A DNA stretch of 64,000 nt, taken from positions 372,001-436,000 of the forward strand of contig NZ_LT635470.1 in assembly GCF_900120295.1 (NCBI RefSeq), in the 5' to 3' direction. The translations under genes and the position numbers were made by a program. Under the pieces are notes generated by a model. The model saw only the letters and a program-made list of their open reading frames with translations. It was not told the DNA's origin and did not search any database. Of the stretch, positions 1 to 8,225 are shown in pieces (positions within the stretch are counted from its first letter, which is position 1; each line of letters starts with the position of its first letter). The stretch is from Blautia sp. Marseille-P3201T (GTDB lineage: Bacteria > Bacillota > Clostridia > Lachnospirales > Lachnospiraceae).

Positions 1-1
1 T

Positions 2-718
2 GTTGCTTTTACCGGTGTGGATCATATTCCTCTGGAATTATGTAAGAAAAAAGGAATTTGTGTATGTAATTGTGCCGGATATTCTACAGCGGCTGTATCA
101 GACTTAGTATTTGGTATGTTGATTTCCTTATATCGTAATATTGCGGCCTGTGATCATGCAGTAAGACAGGAAGGAACCAAGGATGGACTGGTAGGATTTG
201 AATTGGAAGGCAAAAAATTTGGTGTTGTGGGCGCTGGTGCAATCGGAACAAGGGTAGCGCATATTGCAAAGGCTTTTGGCTGTGAAGTTTATGCATACAG
301 CAGAACGAAGAAAGAAATAGAGGGTGTAAACTTTGTGTCTCTTCAGGAGCTTTTATCTGTTTGCGATATTGTTTCTCTGCATGTACCTTTAAATGGAGAA
401 ACAACACATCTGATAGATAAAGAAAAGCTGGTATGGATGAAAGAAAATGCGGTGCTGATTAATACTGCAAGAGGACCGGTGGTGGACAGTGAAGCTTTGG
501 CAGAAGCGTTAAATGAAGGGAAAATTGCAGGAGCCTGTGTAGATGTATTCGAAAAAGAACCACCTGTTGAAGTAGATCATCCTTTATTTCATGCTAAAAA
601 TATTCTGGTGACACCTCATGTGGCATTTGCTACAGAAGAAGCTATGGTGAAACGTGCACATATTGCATTTGAAAATGTAAGGGCATGGGAAAATGGGAAA
701 CCGCAGAATGTAATGTGA
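2..718 (+). CDS. D-2-hydroxyacid dehydrogenase (5' partial)
   Basis: NAD(P)-dependent D-isomer-specific 2-hydroxyacid dehydrogenase (hydroxypyruvate/glycerate/lactate type). The frame is open to the window edge, and the visible GTG at 17 falls inside the conserved 'FTGVDHI' motif, so the true start lies upstream; 238 residues are seen. The Rossmann dinucleotide loop 'GVVGAGAIG' is clear, followed by the family's catalytic triad: Arg in 'INTARGPVVD', Glu in 'FEKEPP' and His in 'TPHVAF'. The exact substrate cannot be read from the sequence. A strong terminator follows immediately, so this gene ends a transcription unit. Confidence 0.88.
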   Translation, partial: VAFTGVDHIPLELCKKKGICVCNCAGYSTAAVSDLVFGMLISLYRNIAACDHAVRQEGTKDGLVGFELEGKKFGVVGAGAIGTRVAHIAKAFGCEVYAYSRTKKEIEGVNFVSLQELLSVCDIVSLHVPLNGETTHLIDKEKLVWMKENAVLINTARGPVVDSEALAEALNEGKIAGACVDVFEKEPPVEVDHPLFHAKNILVTPHVAFATEEAMVKRAHIAFENVRAWENGKPQNVM

Positions 719-720
719 AT

Positions 721-756
721 AAAAACGATTTTCTCTTGACAGAGAAGATCGTTTTT
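721..756 (+). terminator. Rho-independent terminator after the dehydrogenase
   Basis: A 16-bp stem (721-736 with 741-756, one U.G wobble at 730/747) has a 4-nt TGAC loop, and the right arm ends in a T run. The TTGACA -35 box of the next promoter (736-741) lies in the loop and the stem base next to it, so terminator and promoter overlap. Confidence 0.9.
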
Positions 757-764
757 ATTATACT
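736..764 (+). promoter_or_regulatory. Sigma-A promoter of the GntR/ABC operon
   Basis: TTGACA (736-741), 17-bp spacer, TATACT (759-764). This is nearly perfect consensus. It sits inside the preceding terminator and directly abuts the palindromic operator at 765-795. Confidence 0.85.
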
Positions 765-795
765 TTAAGTGTACTAGGATACACAGTACACTTAA
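765..795. promoter_or_regulatory. Palindromic operator, probably for the GntR/YtrA-type repressor
   Basis: A perfect 11-bp inverted repeat, TTAAGTGTACT (765-775) and AGTACACTTAA (785-795), is separated by 9 bp. It begins one base after the -10 box and covers the expected transcription start, the usual site for repression. YtrA-subfamily GntR regulators typically autorepress their ABC operon from such a site. Assignment to the adjacent regulator is inference. Confidence 0.75.
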
Positions 796-831
796 TACAA
801 GATGTCATACACTGGGAAAGGAGGAAAAACC

Positions 832-1203
832 TTGATTGTTATTGATTATCGAGATCGGAAACCCATATATGAACAAATTGTGGAGAAGTTTCAAATGTTG
901 ATTATTAAAGGGGTTTTGGAGCCGGATACACAGATGCCATCTGTAAGGAGTTTGGCTACGGAACTGTCCATTAATCCTAATACAATACAAAAAGCATATT
1001 CTCTTCTGGAGCAGCAGGGGTTTATCTACCCTGTAAAAGGGAGAGGAAACTTTGTTTCCGGAAATCAAGCCTTAGTAGAGCAGAGAAAAAATGTTTTCTT
1101 ACAAAAGTTGAAAACACTGATAAAAGAAGGAAAAGAGATGGGAATTTCCGAAGAAATATGTGTAGCAAAAACGGCGGAATTCTATGAGGAGGTTGAAGCA
1201 TGA
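832..1203 (+). CDS. GntR-family regulator, YtrA subfamily
   Basis: 123-residue transcriptional regulator. The winged helix spans about residues 5-75 ('DRKPIYEQIVEKFQ', 'PSVRSLATELSINPNTIQKAYSLLE') and is followed by a short helical tail, the size and layout of the YtrA subfamily, which controls ABC exporters. The start is the TTG at 832, seven bases after AAGGAGG (818-824). An upstream in-frame ATG at 802 lacks a ribosome site and would begin within the leader. The stop overlaps the start of the ABC ATPase gene (ATGA at 1200-1203), indicating translational coupling. It probably represses its own operon through the palindrome at 765-795 until an envelope-active signal appears. Confidence 0.88.
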   Translation: MIVIDYRDRKPIYEQIVEKFQMLIIKGVLEPDTQMPSVRSLATELSINPNTIQKAYSLLEQQGFIYPVKGRGNFVSGNQALVEQRKNVFLQKLKTLIKEGKEMGISEEICVAKTAEFYEEVEA

Positions 1204-2102
1204 TAAAAACAGAAAAGCTATCCAAAGCGTTTGGTTCTTTGCAGGCGGTTCATGAAGTATCATTAAAAATTTCGGATAACAGTATTTTCGGATTGGCAGG
1301 AACAAACGGAGCAGGAAAAAGTACACTTTTACGCATGATGTCAGGAGTTTTAAAGCCGGATAGCGGAGATGTATTTATAGATAATAAGCCGGTATACGAA
1401 AATCCCTCTGTAAAAGAAGAAATTTTCTTTTTACCGGATGTGGCTTACTTTTTTCAGAATGCGACCATGAAAGAGATGGTGCAGTATTATTCCATGTATT
1501 ATCGGAAATATGATAAAGAACGTTTTCATAAGCTTGCTTCTAATTTGGGCTTGGATGAAAAAAGAAAAATCAGTACTTTCTCAAAAGGAATGAAACGACA
1601 GGCGGCTTTGCTGCTGGGAATATGTTCAGGGACAAAGTATTTATTTTGTGATGAGACCTTTGATGGTTTGGATCCGGTAATGCGGCAGGCAGCAAAGAGT
1701 ATTTTAGCTTACGAAGTGTCGGAAAGAGAATTTACACCTATCATTGCGTCACACAATTTACGTGAACTGGAAGATATTTGTGATCATGTGGGATTGCTGC
1801 ACAAAGGTGGTGTTCTTCTGTCAAAAGATGTAGAAGATATGAAACTGCATATTCATAAAGTACAGTGTGTAATACCGGATGAGAAAGAGGAGGAAGAGCT
1901 TTTACAAGAACTGGAAATTATGAAGTACGAAAAGAGACTTTCTCTTCTGACAATGGTAGTAAGAGGGGAACGGGAGGAAATTATGAGAAAAATCAATGCC
2001 AGAAAACCTTTGTTTGCAGAGGCAATTCCATTAACCTTAGAAGAAATCTTTATCAGTGAAACGGAGGTGGCAGGATATGACATCAAGAAATTATTTATTT
2101 AA
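1200..2102 (+). CDS. ABC transporter ATP-binding protein
   Basis: 300-residue ATPase of an ABC exporter. Walker A 'GTNGAGKST' is near residue 34, and the region 'STFSKGMKRQAALLLG' carries the signature in a divergent 'FSKGMKRQ' form. Walker B 'YLFCDETFDGLDP' and the switch histidine in 'IASHNL' follow. About 80 C-terminal residues after the nucleotide-binding domain have no recognisable domain. It overlaps the GntR gene by 4 bp and the permease gene by 26 bp, so the three form one translationally coupled operon. It would power the downstream membrane protein. The cargo is unknown; relatives respond to cell-wall-active peptides or antibiotics. Confidence 0.9.
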   Translation: MIKTEKLSKAFGSLQAVHEVSLKISDNSIFGLAGTNGAGKSTLLRMMSGVLKPDSGDVFIDNKPVYENPSVKEEIFFLPDVAYFFQNATMKEMVQYYSMYYRKYDKERFHKLASNLGLDEKRKISTFSKGMKRQAALLLGICSGTKYLFCDETFDGLDPVMRQAAKSILAYEVSEREFTPIIASHNLRELEDICDHVGLLHKGGVLLSKDVEDMKLHIHKVQCVIPDEKEEEELLQELEIMKYEKRLSLLTMVVRGEREEIMRKINARKPLFAEAIPLTLEEIFISETEVAGYDIKKLFI

Positions 2103-4155
2103 CAGTATAAAGGAAAATATTCGAAGAAATTTTTATCTGTTTATTCTCATAATACTGGGATTTTTAACAATATTTCCATTAAGAACTATTATGGTTTTAG
2201 ACAGAGCAAAGGGAATTATTCCTCCGACAGATATTGAGATACCTCCGATGCAGACAGAATTTTTAAATTGTATTGGAATGGAAAATGCTATAGCAACGAT
2301 TTTTATCGGAGTGATTGCTGTTTTGCTTGGAGTTACCGGCTTTTATTATCTGTATTCCGGTGAAAAAACAGATTTTTATCACAGTCTTCCTTTAAAAAGA
2401 GAAGAACTTTTTGTCATTCCTTTTTTTAGCGGCCTTTTCATGTTTCTTGTGCCGTACTTGCTGAGTGTAGGCATTACATACCTGGTTGGTATCGCTTATC
2501 ATGGAGTCAACGCCCAAAGCGGAGTTCAGGTTATAGCCGCAATTGGAATGAATATTTTGTTTTTTCTTGAACTATATGTGTTTGCAATTTTAGCTGTACT
2601 GCTTACCGGAAACTTATTTACAGGTGCTCTTGCTTTTATAGGTTTTATGTCTTATGGGTGGATTGTATATGGGGCATATTTTTATATGAACAATATGTTT
2701 TTTGATACATTGGCACAGTTTAAAGAACCGGGGATTACAAAATATTTAAGTCCTATTATTACACATTTAGATGCTGTAGACCTTTGGGCAGCAGAAATAG
2801 GTGATATAAAAGGGTATATTGTTTATGCAGTGATTTTAATTATTGTGGTTTTAGCGGCAGATGTTTGTATTTATAAAGTACGTCCCTCAGAGAGTTTCCA
2901 TAAATCCATAGCTTTTAAAAAGCTTCAGCCGGTGATTAAAGTTTGTGCAGTGCTGCCGATTTCTATTTTAGCATCCTTGTTTTTCTGCGCCGGTATGGAA
3001 CATGAATTTTTGTGGCTGTGTGTATCTGTAATTTTACTTTCACTTGTGTTGTCCTGTGTTTTTGAGTTTTTATTTACTATGGACATAAGGAAATGTATTC
3101 GGCCTAAAATGTCGACCGGTGTGATTTTAGCTGTTTTAACAGTGCTTTTGGCAGGATATAAGATAGATATTTTTGGTGTGGATGAATATTTGCCTGAAAA
3201 AGAAGAAATAGAAACGATGTCTGTGTATTTCCCTTCTATAAACGAGAGAATAAATGTTCCGGTGCATTATGATTATGGCCCTGATGAGCAGATGGAGAAA
3301 AACCAGACAAAAGATTTTGATGCTATATATGAAATTGCAAGGCTGGGTGTAAATTATTATCAGGAAAACGACAAAGAAAACAATCAGGTAGCGCCGGATT
3401 ACCTTCGCGGTGAAACTGTATGGGCTACTGCAGATGATGGCAGCGGAACCATGGTGTCTGTATATATTCGTTATCACCTGAAAAACGGAAGAACTGTAAA
3501 CAGAGCTTATTATCTGCCGGAAAGCAAAGAAATTTTAGCTTTAGCTTCTGACATTTATGATAATTGGGATTATAAAAAAGCAATGCTTCCTACCGGTTAT
3601 TTATCAGAAAAGGATATAGAATATTTATATGTAAAAGATATTTATGATAAAAGGCTGCAGATTAACGCATCAGAAGATGTGATAGACAATATTTATAAAA
3701 CCTATAAAGGGGAGCTGGAAAGTATGACTCTGGAGCAAAGCTCCAAAGACAGAATTCTGGGATATCTGTCAGTAGAAGAAAAGATAGAGGAAAATTACAA
3801 CCAGACGACAGATTTTCCTATTTATGAAAGCTTTACAAAAACAAAGGAACTTTTGGAAAGTGCAGGACAACCTTTAAAGGAACTTTCTGCAGATGAAGTT
3901 CTAAGCGTTACAGTTTATGGAACAAAAAGCGATGGTGAGTATGTTGAGGAAGTAATTACAGATAAAGAAGAACTTGAAAAACTTCTTCCAAATCTTACTT
4001 ATGAGATGGGACGCTATGGACTGGGAAGTAAAGTCAGCTATGAGCTCAATATGAATATTCTGTTTGAGGACAGAGGAACACAGATGCAGAGCAATCTGTA
4101 TGTCATGGAAGGAGAAGTATTAAACGACCTTCTGGAAAAAATGAATATTGACTAA
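2077..4155 (+). CDS. ABC-2-type permease with a large C-terminal extracytoplasmic domain
   Basis: 692-residue membrane component of the exporter. Hydrophobic segments fill the first ~360 residues (for example 'LFILIILGFLTIF', 'IFIGVIAVLLGV' and 'VILAVLTVLLAGYKI'). A soluble, acidic region of about 320 residues then runs to the C-terminus and probably faces outside. The ATG at 2077 was chosen because GGAGG (2063-2067) lies nine bases upstream; the in-frame GTG at 2056 has no such site. Similar fused permeases follow YtrA-type GntR/ATPase pairs in Lachnospiraceae (I recall the tail being called DUF6449, unverified). The tail could sense or bind an extracellular ligand. Confidence 0.8.
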   Translation: MTSRNYLFNSIKENIRRNFYLFILIILGFLTIFPLRTIMVLDRAKGIIPPTDIEIPPMQTEFLNCIGMENAIATIFIGVIAVLLGVTGFYYLYSGEKTDFYHSLPLKREELFVIPFFSGLFMFLVPYLLSVGITYLVGIAYHGVNAQSGVQVIAAIGMNILFFLELYVFAILAVLLTGNLFTGALAFIGFMSYGWIVYGAYFYMNNMFFDTLAQFKEPGITKYLSPIITHLDAVDLWAAEIGDIKGYIVYAVILIIVVLAADVCIYKVRPSESFHKSIAFKKLQPVIKVCAVLPISILASLFFCAGMEHEFLWLCVSVILLSLVLSCVFEFLFTMDIRKCIRPKMSTGVILAVLTVLLAGYKIDIFGVDEYLPEKEEIETMSVYFPSINERINVPVHYDYGPDEQMEKNQTKDFDAIYEIARLGVNYYQENDKENNQVAPDYLRGETVWATADDGSGTMVSVYIRYHLKNGRTVNRAYYLPESKEILALASDIYDNWDYKKAMLPTGYLSEKDIEYLYVKDIYDKRLQINASEDVIDNIYKTYKGELESMTLEQSSKDRILGYLSVEEKIEENYNQTTDFPIYESFTKTKELLESAGQPLKELSADEVLSVTVYGTKSDGEYVEEVITDKEELEKLLPNLTYEMGRYGLGSKVSYELNMNILFEDRGTQMQSNLYVMEGEVLNDLLEKMNID

Positions 4156-4174
4156 CCATTTGAATAGAAAAAAG

Positions 4175-4229
4175 AAGGAGTTGTCGTTTTAGATATTTGC
4201 GATATAATCTAATGCGATAACTCCTTTTT
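4175..4229 (+). terminator. Terminator of the GntR/ABC operon
   Basis: AAGGAGTTGTCG (4175-4186) pairs with CGATAACTCCTT (4215-4226, one G.U), followed by T5. The 28-nt loop is AT-rich with weak internal pairing. Confidence 0.75.
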
Positions 4230-4236
4230 GCAGCCA

Positions 4237-4266
4237 TTGACAAGCATTAGAAAACAAGGGTACAAT
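4237..4266 (+). promoter_or_regulatory. Promoter of the ArsR-type regulator
   Basis: TTGACA (4237-4242), 18-bp spacer, TACAAT (4261-4266). It lies just after the upstream terminator and about 38 bp before the ATG. Confidence 0.75.
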
Positions 4267-4303
4267 AGAATTAAAATTCGTAGGAAAATCGGGAGTAAGG
4301 AAA

Positions 4304-5215
4304 ATGAGCAGACAATTGAACTTAGAGGATGAAAAAGAACTGATGGCACTTGGAAAAGCCCTTTCTTCTGAGATTAGAATTCGCATTTTAGAGCTTTTGC
4401 AAAAGGAGCCTATTTGTGTAAATGAAATTGCGGAAATATTGGAGATACCGCCATCGTCAGCGGCACTACATGTAAGGGTATTGCAGGAAGCAAATTTAAT
4501 TCGTACAGAATTAAAACCGGGCATTCGTGGTTCTATGAAGCTGTGTATTCTTCAGGAAACCAGTATTTTATTACATTTACAAAAAAGAAAAGTTAAGAAA
4601 AGAGAAGAAGTTATTTCTATGCCGGTAGGGAATTATGTGGATTATAAAATTACGCCTACCTGTGGAATGGTAAATGAGGAAGAATATATTGACGGAGAGG
4701 ATGAACCCAGATGCTTTTATGATCCCAGGCGGACAACTGCAAAGCTAGTGTGGTTTTCCTCCGGTTATTTAGAATATCGCTTTCCCAATGCAGGATTACA
4801 AAGAGAAGATGCAAAAGGATTGGAATTTTCTGCTGAGTTGTGTTCAGAAACAGCAGATTATAATTTGGATTGTCCTTCTGATATTACTTTATGGATTAAT
4901 GGAATAGAAGCAGGAACATGGACATGTCCTTCAGACTTTGGAGGAAGACGCGGAAAATTAAATCCAGACTGGTGGGAAGACAAAAATACACAGTATGGAA
5001 ATTTGAAAATCTGGTACATTGATGAAACAGGAACATATTTAGATGGGCAACTGATTAGTAATACAAAAATTAAGGAATATTCTCTGGCGGCAGGCGATTA
5101 CATTTCTGTGAGAATTGGAATTAAAGAAGATGCTCATCACGTAGGCGGGGTAAATATTTTTGGAAATTGTTTTGGGGATTATCCGCAAGATTTAATAATG
5201 AAATTGAAATATTAG
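4304..5215 (+). CDS. ArsR-type winged-helix regulator with a beta-rich C-terminal domain
   Basis: 303 residues. Residues ~8-75 are an ArsR-like winged helix ('LGKALSSEIRIRILELL', 'EIAEILEIPPSSAALHVRVL'). Residues ~105-303 form a second domain rich in aromatic residues and beta-strand patterns ('ITLWINGIEAGTW', 'YISVRIGIKEDAHHVGGVN'), resembling a jelly-roll or carbohydrate-binding sandwich rather than the metal site of classical ArsR proteins. No CxC metal motif is seen. It has its own promoter and lies 116 bp before galK in the same direction, so a role as a sugar-responsive regulator of galK-galT is plausible but unproven. Confidence 0.75.
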   Translation: MSRQLNLEDEKELMALGKALSSEIRIRILELLQKEPICVNEIAEILEIPPSSAALHVRVLQEANLIRTELKPGIRGSMKLCILQETSILLHLQKRKVKKREEVISMPVGNYVDYKITPTCGMVNEEEYIDGEDEPRCFYDPRRTTAKLVWFSSGYLEYRFPNAGLQREDAKGLEFSAELCSETADYNLDCPSDITLWINGIEAGTWTCPSDFGGRRGKLNPDWWEDKNTQYGNLKIWYIDETGTYLDGQLISNTKIKEYSLAAGDYISVRIGIKEDAHHVGGVNIFGNCFGDYPQDLIMKLKY

Positions 5216-5225
5216 GAAAAAAGTC

Positions 5226-5253
5226 TTTACAAGGGGAATAGATATGCTATAAT
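5226..5253 (+). promoter_or_regulatory. galK-galT promoter with downstream dyad symmetry
   Basis: TTTACA (5226-5231), 16-bp spacer, TATAAT (5248-5253) with a TGC extended -10. Downstream, AAACAT (5281-5286) and ATGTTT (5292-5297) form a dyad with a 5-bp centre, and GAAACA occurs at 5261-5266. These could be repressor sites overlapping the leader. Confidence 0.7.
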
Positions 5254-5331
5254 TTCATTAGAAACAAAAAATATAAAATAAAACATAAAAAATGTTTCAA
5301 ATAAAGGGAAACACAAAATTGGGAGGTAAAG

Positions 5332-6498
5332 ATGGAGAAAAAGTTATTGGAAAAGTTTCAGGAACTTTATGGAGAAGGAGGAGATATTCGAAATTACTTT
5401 TCACCGGGACGTGTAAATCTTATTGGTGAACACACGGATTATAATGGGGGACATGTTTTTCCCTGTGCATTGACAATTGGAACCTATGCAGTAGTAAGAA
5501 AAAGAGAAGACCGAAAAATCCGTTTATATTCTGAGAACTTTAGCCGTTTAGGTGTTTTTGAAACCAGTTTGGATGACTTAGTATACAGAGAAGAAGCTAA
5601 TTGGGCAAACTATCCAAAGGGTGTGATTTGGACTTTTAAGGAAAAAGGCTATGTGGCAGACACAGGATTTGACATGGTTATGTACGGAAATATTCCAAAT
5701 GGTTCCGGACTGTCTTCTTCTGCTTCTGTAGAACTTTTGATGGGTGTGATTTTAGTAGACCTTTTTGGCTTTGAAGGACTTTCCATGATTGATTTGGCTT
5801 TGTACGGACAATATGCAGAAAACAAATTCAATGGTATGAACTGTGGGATTATGGATCAGTTTGCCATTGCTATGGGAAAAGAAAACCACGCTATTTTCTT
5901 AGATACAGGAAATCTGCATTATGAATATGCACCAATTCAGATGGATGGGGCAAAAATTGTAATTACAGCCAGCAATAAAAAAAGAAGGCTTACAGACTCC
6001 AAATATAATGAAAGACGGGCAGAATGTGAGGAAGCGCTGGCAGATATTCAGAAACACGAGAACATTCAGGCGCTTGGTGAGCTGACAGAAGAAAAATTTG
6101 AAGAAGTGAAAGACTTTATTACAAATCCAATATGCCGTAAAAGAGCAAAACATGCAGTATATGAAAACCAGAGAACCATTCAGGCAGTAAAAGCTCTGAA
6201 GGAAAATGACTTAGAAACCTTTGGAGAGCTTATGAATAAATCTCATATTTCTCTTCGTGATGATTATGAAGTGACAGGAAAAGAACTGGACACTCTTGTG
6301 GAAGCAGCATGGAAACAGGAAGGTGTCATTGGTTCTCGCATGACAGGTGCAGGTTTTGGCGGATGTACGGTCAGTATTGTTAAAGAAGATAAAATTGACT
6401 CCTTTATTCAAAATGTGGGAGAAATTTATGAAAAAGAAATTGGTTATGCAGCGGATTTCTATGTAGTACAGATTGGTGGTGGAGCCAGAAGAATTTAG
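5332..6498 (+). CDS. galK: Galactokinase
   Basis: 388-residue GHMP kinase that phosphorylates alpha-D-galactose to galactose-1-phosphate with ATP in the cytoplasm, the first committed Leloir step. The galactokinase signature 'GRVNLIGEHTDYNGG' lies near residues 26-40. The GHMP ATP loop is 'IPNGSGLSSSASVE', the catalytic Asp lies in 'NCGIMDQF', and the C-terminal GHMP motif is 'GSRMTGAGFGGC'. Length matches the family. The start follows GGGAGG with good spacing. galT follows after 22 bp in the same operon; no galE or galM is nearby, so epimerisation genes must be elsewhere. Confidence 0.97.
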   Translation: MEKKLLEKFQELYGEGGDIRNYFSPGRVNLIGEHTDYNGGHVFPCALTIGTYAVVRKREDRKIRLYSENFSRLGVFETSLDDLVYREEANWANYPKGVIWTFKEKGYVADTGFDMVMYGNIPNGSGLSSSASVELLMGVILVDLFGFEGLSMIDLALYGQYAENKFNGMNCGIMDQFAIAMGKENHAIFLDTGNLHYEYAPIQMDGAKIVITASNKKRRLTDSKYNERRAECEEALADIQKHENIQALGELTEEKFEEVKDFITNPICRKRAKHAVYENQRTIQAVKALKENDLETFGELMNKSHISLRDDYEVTGKELDTLVEAAWKQEGVIGSRMTGAGFGGCTVSIVKEDKIDSFIQNVGEIYEKEIGYAADFYVVQIGGGARRI

Positions 6499-6520
6499 TA
6501 AATAAAGAAAGGTGAAAAAG

Positions 6521-8008
6521 ATGTTAAATAAAGACATAAGAGATTTAGTACAGTATGGTATGGAAGCAGGGCTTGTACCTGCATGTGAAAAAAATTATAC
6601 AATTAATTTACTGCTTGATTTATTTCATGAAGATGATTATGAAGAACCAGCGGAAGAATGTAATACAGATTTAGAAGAAATTTTAAAAAATCTGTTAGAT
6701 GAAGCAGTAAAAAGAAATATTATTGAAGACAGCATCGGATACAGAGATTTATTTGATACAAAAATTATGAACTGCTTAATGCCACGTCCTTCCCAGGTAC
6801 AGGAGAAATTCTGGAAGGAATATGAAAAGAGTCCGGAAACAGCTACTGACTATTTTTATAAATTAAGTCAGGACAGCGACTATATCCGCCGTTACCGTAT
6901 TAAAAAAGACCAGAAATGGACAGTAGAAAGTCCTTATGGAACCATTGATATTACCATTAATCTTTCCAAGCCGGAAAAAGATCCAAAAGCCATTGCAGCA
7001 GCGAAAAATGCAAAGGCAAGTGCTTATCCAAAGTGTCAGCTTTGCATGGAGAATGAAGGGTATGCGGGAAGACTGAACCATCCGGCAAGAGAAAACCATA
7101 GAATTATTCCGATTACTATTAATGACAGTCAGTGGGGATTTCAGTATTCTCCGTATGTTTATTATAATGAACACTGTATCGTATTTAACGGACAGCATGT
7201 ACCAATGAAAATTGAAAGAAATACTTTTGTGAAATTATTTGATTTTATTAAGCTGTTTCCTCATTACTTCCTTGGCTCTAATGCAGACCTTCCAATCGTA
7301 GGCGGTTCTATTTTAAGCCATGATCATTTCCAGGGCGGTCATTATACTTTTGCAATGGCGAAAGCTCCAATGGAAGAAATGGTTACTATTCCGGGATATG
7401 AAGACGTAGAAGCCGGTATTGTAAAATGGCCGTTATCTGTGCTTAGAATTCGCAGCAAAGATGAGAAACGTCTCATTGATTTAGCAAGTCATGTTTTGGA
7501 TGTATGGAGAGGATATACAGATGAGGCTGCATTTGTTTTTGCAGAAACAGATGGAGAACCACATAATACAATTACACCGATTGCCAGAAAAAAAGGTGAT
7601 ATGTATGAATTGGATTTAACACTGAGAAATAATATTACAACGGAGGAGCATCCATTAGGTGTGTACCATCCTCATGCGGAGTATCACCATATTAAAAAAG
7701 AAAATATCGGTTTGATTGAAGTTATGGGACTGGCAGTGCTTCCTGCCCGTTTAAAAGAAGAAATGGAACTTTTAGCATCTTACCTTGTAGAAGGTAAAAA
7801 TCCTGCAGATAATGAGATGTTGGAGAAACATGCAGCATGGGTAGCAGAATTTGCACCGAAATATGAAAATATTACAGAAGAAAATGTAATGGATATTCTT
7901 CGTGAAGAAGTAGGACAGGTATTTGTTCATGTATTAGAAGATGCCGGTGTATACAAATGTACAGAAGAAGGAAGAGAAGCGTTTAAACGTTTTCTGGCTG
8001 TATTATAA
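6521..8008 (+). CDS. galT: UDP-glucose--hexose-1-phosphate uridylyltransferase, family 2
   Basis: 495-residue transferase exchanging UMP between UDP-glucose and galactose-1-phosphate. The length (~490-500) and the motifs 'LNHPARENHRIIPI' and 'GGSILSHDHFQGGHY' identify the Firmicutes-type second GalT family rather than the shorter E. coli type. The histidine pair in 'SHDHFQGG' is the catalytic region. The ATG at 6521 fits AGAAAGG (6506-6512); a GTG at 6512 lies on that ribosome site and is less likely. It is the last gene of the galK operon and is followed by a strong hairpin terminator. Confidence 0.95.
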   Translation: MLNKDIRDLVQYGMEAGLVPACEKNYTINLLLDLFHEDDYEEPAEECNTDLEEILKNLLDEAVKRNIIEDSIGYRDLFDTKIMNCLMPRPSQVQEKFWKEYEKSPETATDYFYKLSQDSDYIRRYRIKKDQKWTVESPYGTIDITINLSKPEKDPKAIAAAKNAKASAYPKCQLCMENEGYAGRLNHPARENHRIIPITINDSQWGFQYSPYVYYNEHCIVFNGQHVPMKIERNTFVKLFDFIKLFPHYFLGSNADLPIVGGSILSHDHFQGGHYTFAMAKAPMEEMVTIPGYEDVEAGIVKWPLSVLRIRSKDEKRLIDLASHVLDVWRGYTDEAAFVFAETDGEPHNTITPIARKKGDMYELDLTLRNNITTEEHPLGVYHPHAEYHHIKKENIGLIEVMGLAVLPARLKEEMELLASYLVEGKNPADNEMLEKHAAWVAEFAPKYENITEENVMDILREEVGQVFVHVLEDAGVYKCTEEGREAFKRFLAVL

Positions 8009-8014
8009 GAGCGG

Positions 8015-8047
8015 ACAAAAAAGATGGGCATTGCCTGTCTTTTTTGT
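8015..8047 (+). terminator. Terminator of galK-galT
   Basis: A 15-bp stem (8015-8029 with 8033-8047, two wobbles) has an ATT loop and a T6 tract inside the right arm. Confidence 0.85.
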
Positions 8048-8054
8048 ACTTTAT

Positions 8055-8201
8055 GTGGTATAATAATTGCACGATGTGCAATTTAAGCCGATTTCATCGG
8101 CTTACTGCCGTATGGCAGATTATACCAGGCAAGCCACGGCTTGAAAAGTAAATACCCTTGCAAGGTGCTTCCTTTTCTGCGCACGTGGTATAATAATTGC
8201 A
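8055..8201. repeat. Hairpin-array element flanked by 17-bp direct repeats
   Basis: GTGGTATAATAATTGCA occurs at 8055-8071 and again at 8185-8201, exactly 130 bp apart. The DNA between holds five successive perfect or near-perfect hairpins: 8065-8083, 8085-8103, 8105-8118, 8130-8143 and the palindrome 8156-8165. No coding frame fits. Each direct repeat contains TATAAT with a TGG extended -10, so the repeat itself carries promoter sequence, and the right copy probably drives polA. It looks like an inserted or duplicated small structured element (REP/MITE-like). Dispersal elsewhere in the genome cannot be tested from this window. Confidence 0.7.
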
Positions 8202-8225
8202 TTAAAAAATTTTAAGGAGAATTCA

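Noticed and set aside
802-831. ATG at 802 as the GntR start
   Set aside because: AAGGAGG lies downstream of it at 818-824, spaced correctly for the TTG at 832, and family N-termini begin at that position.
8055-8201. Hairpin array as an insertion sequence
   Set aside because: No transposase frame and no terminal inverted repeats; only direct repeats at its edges.
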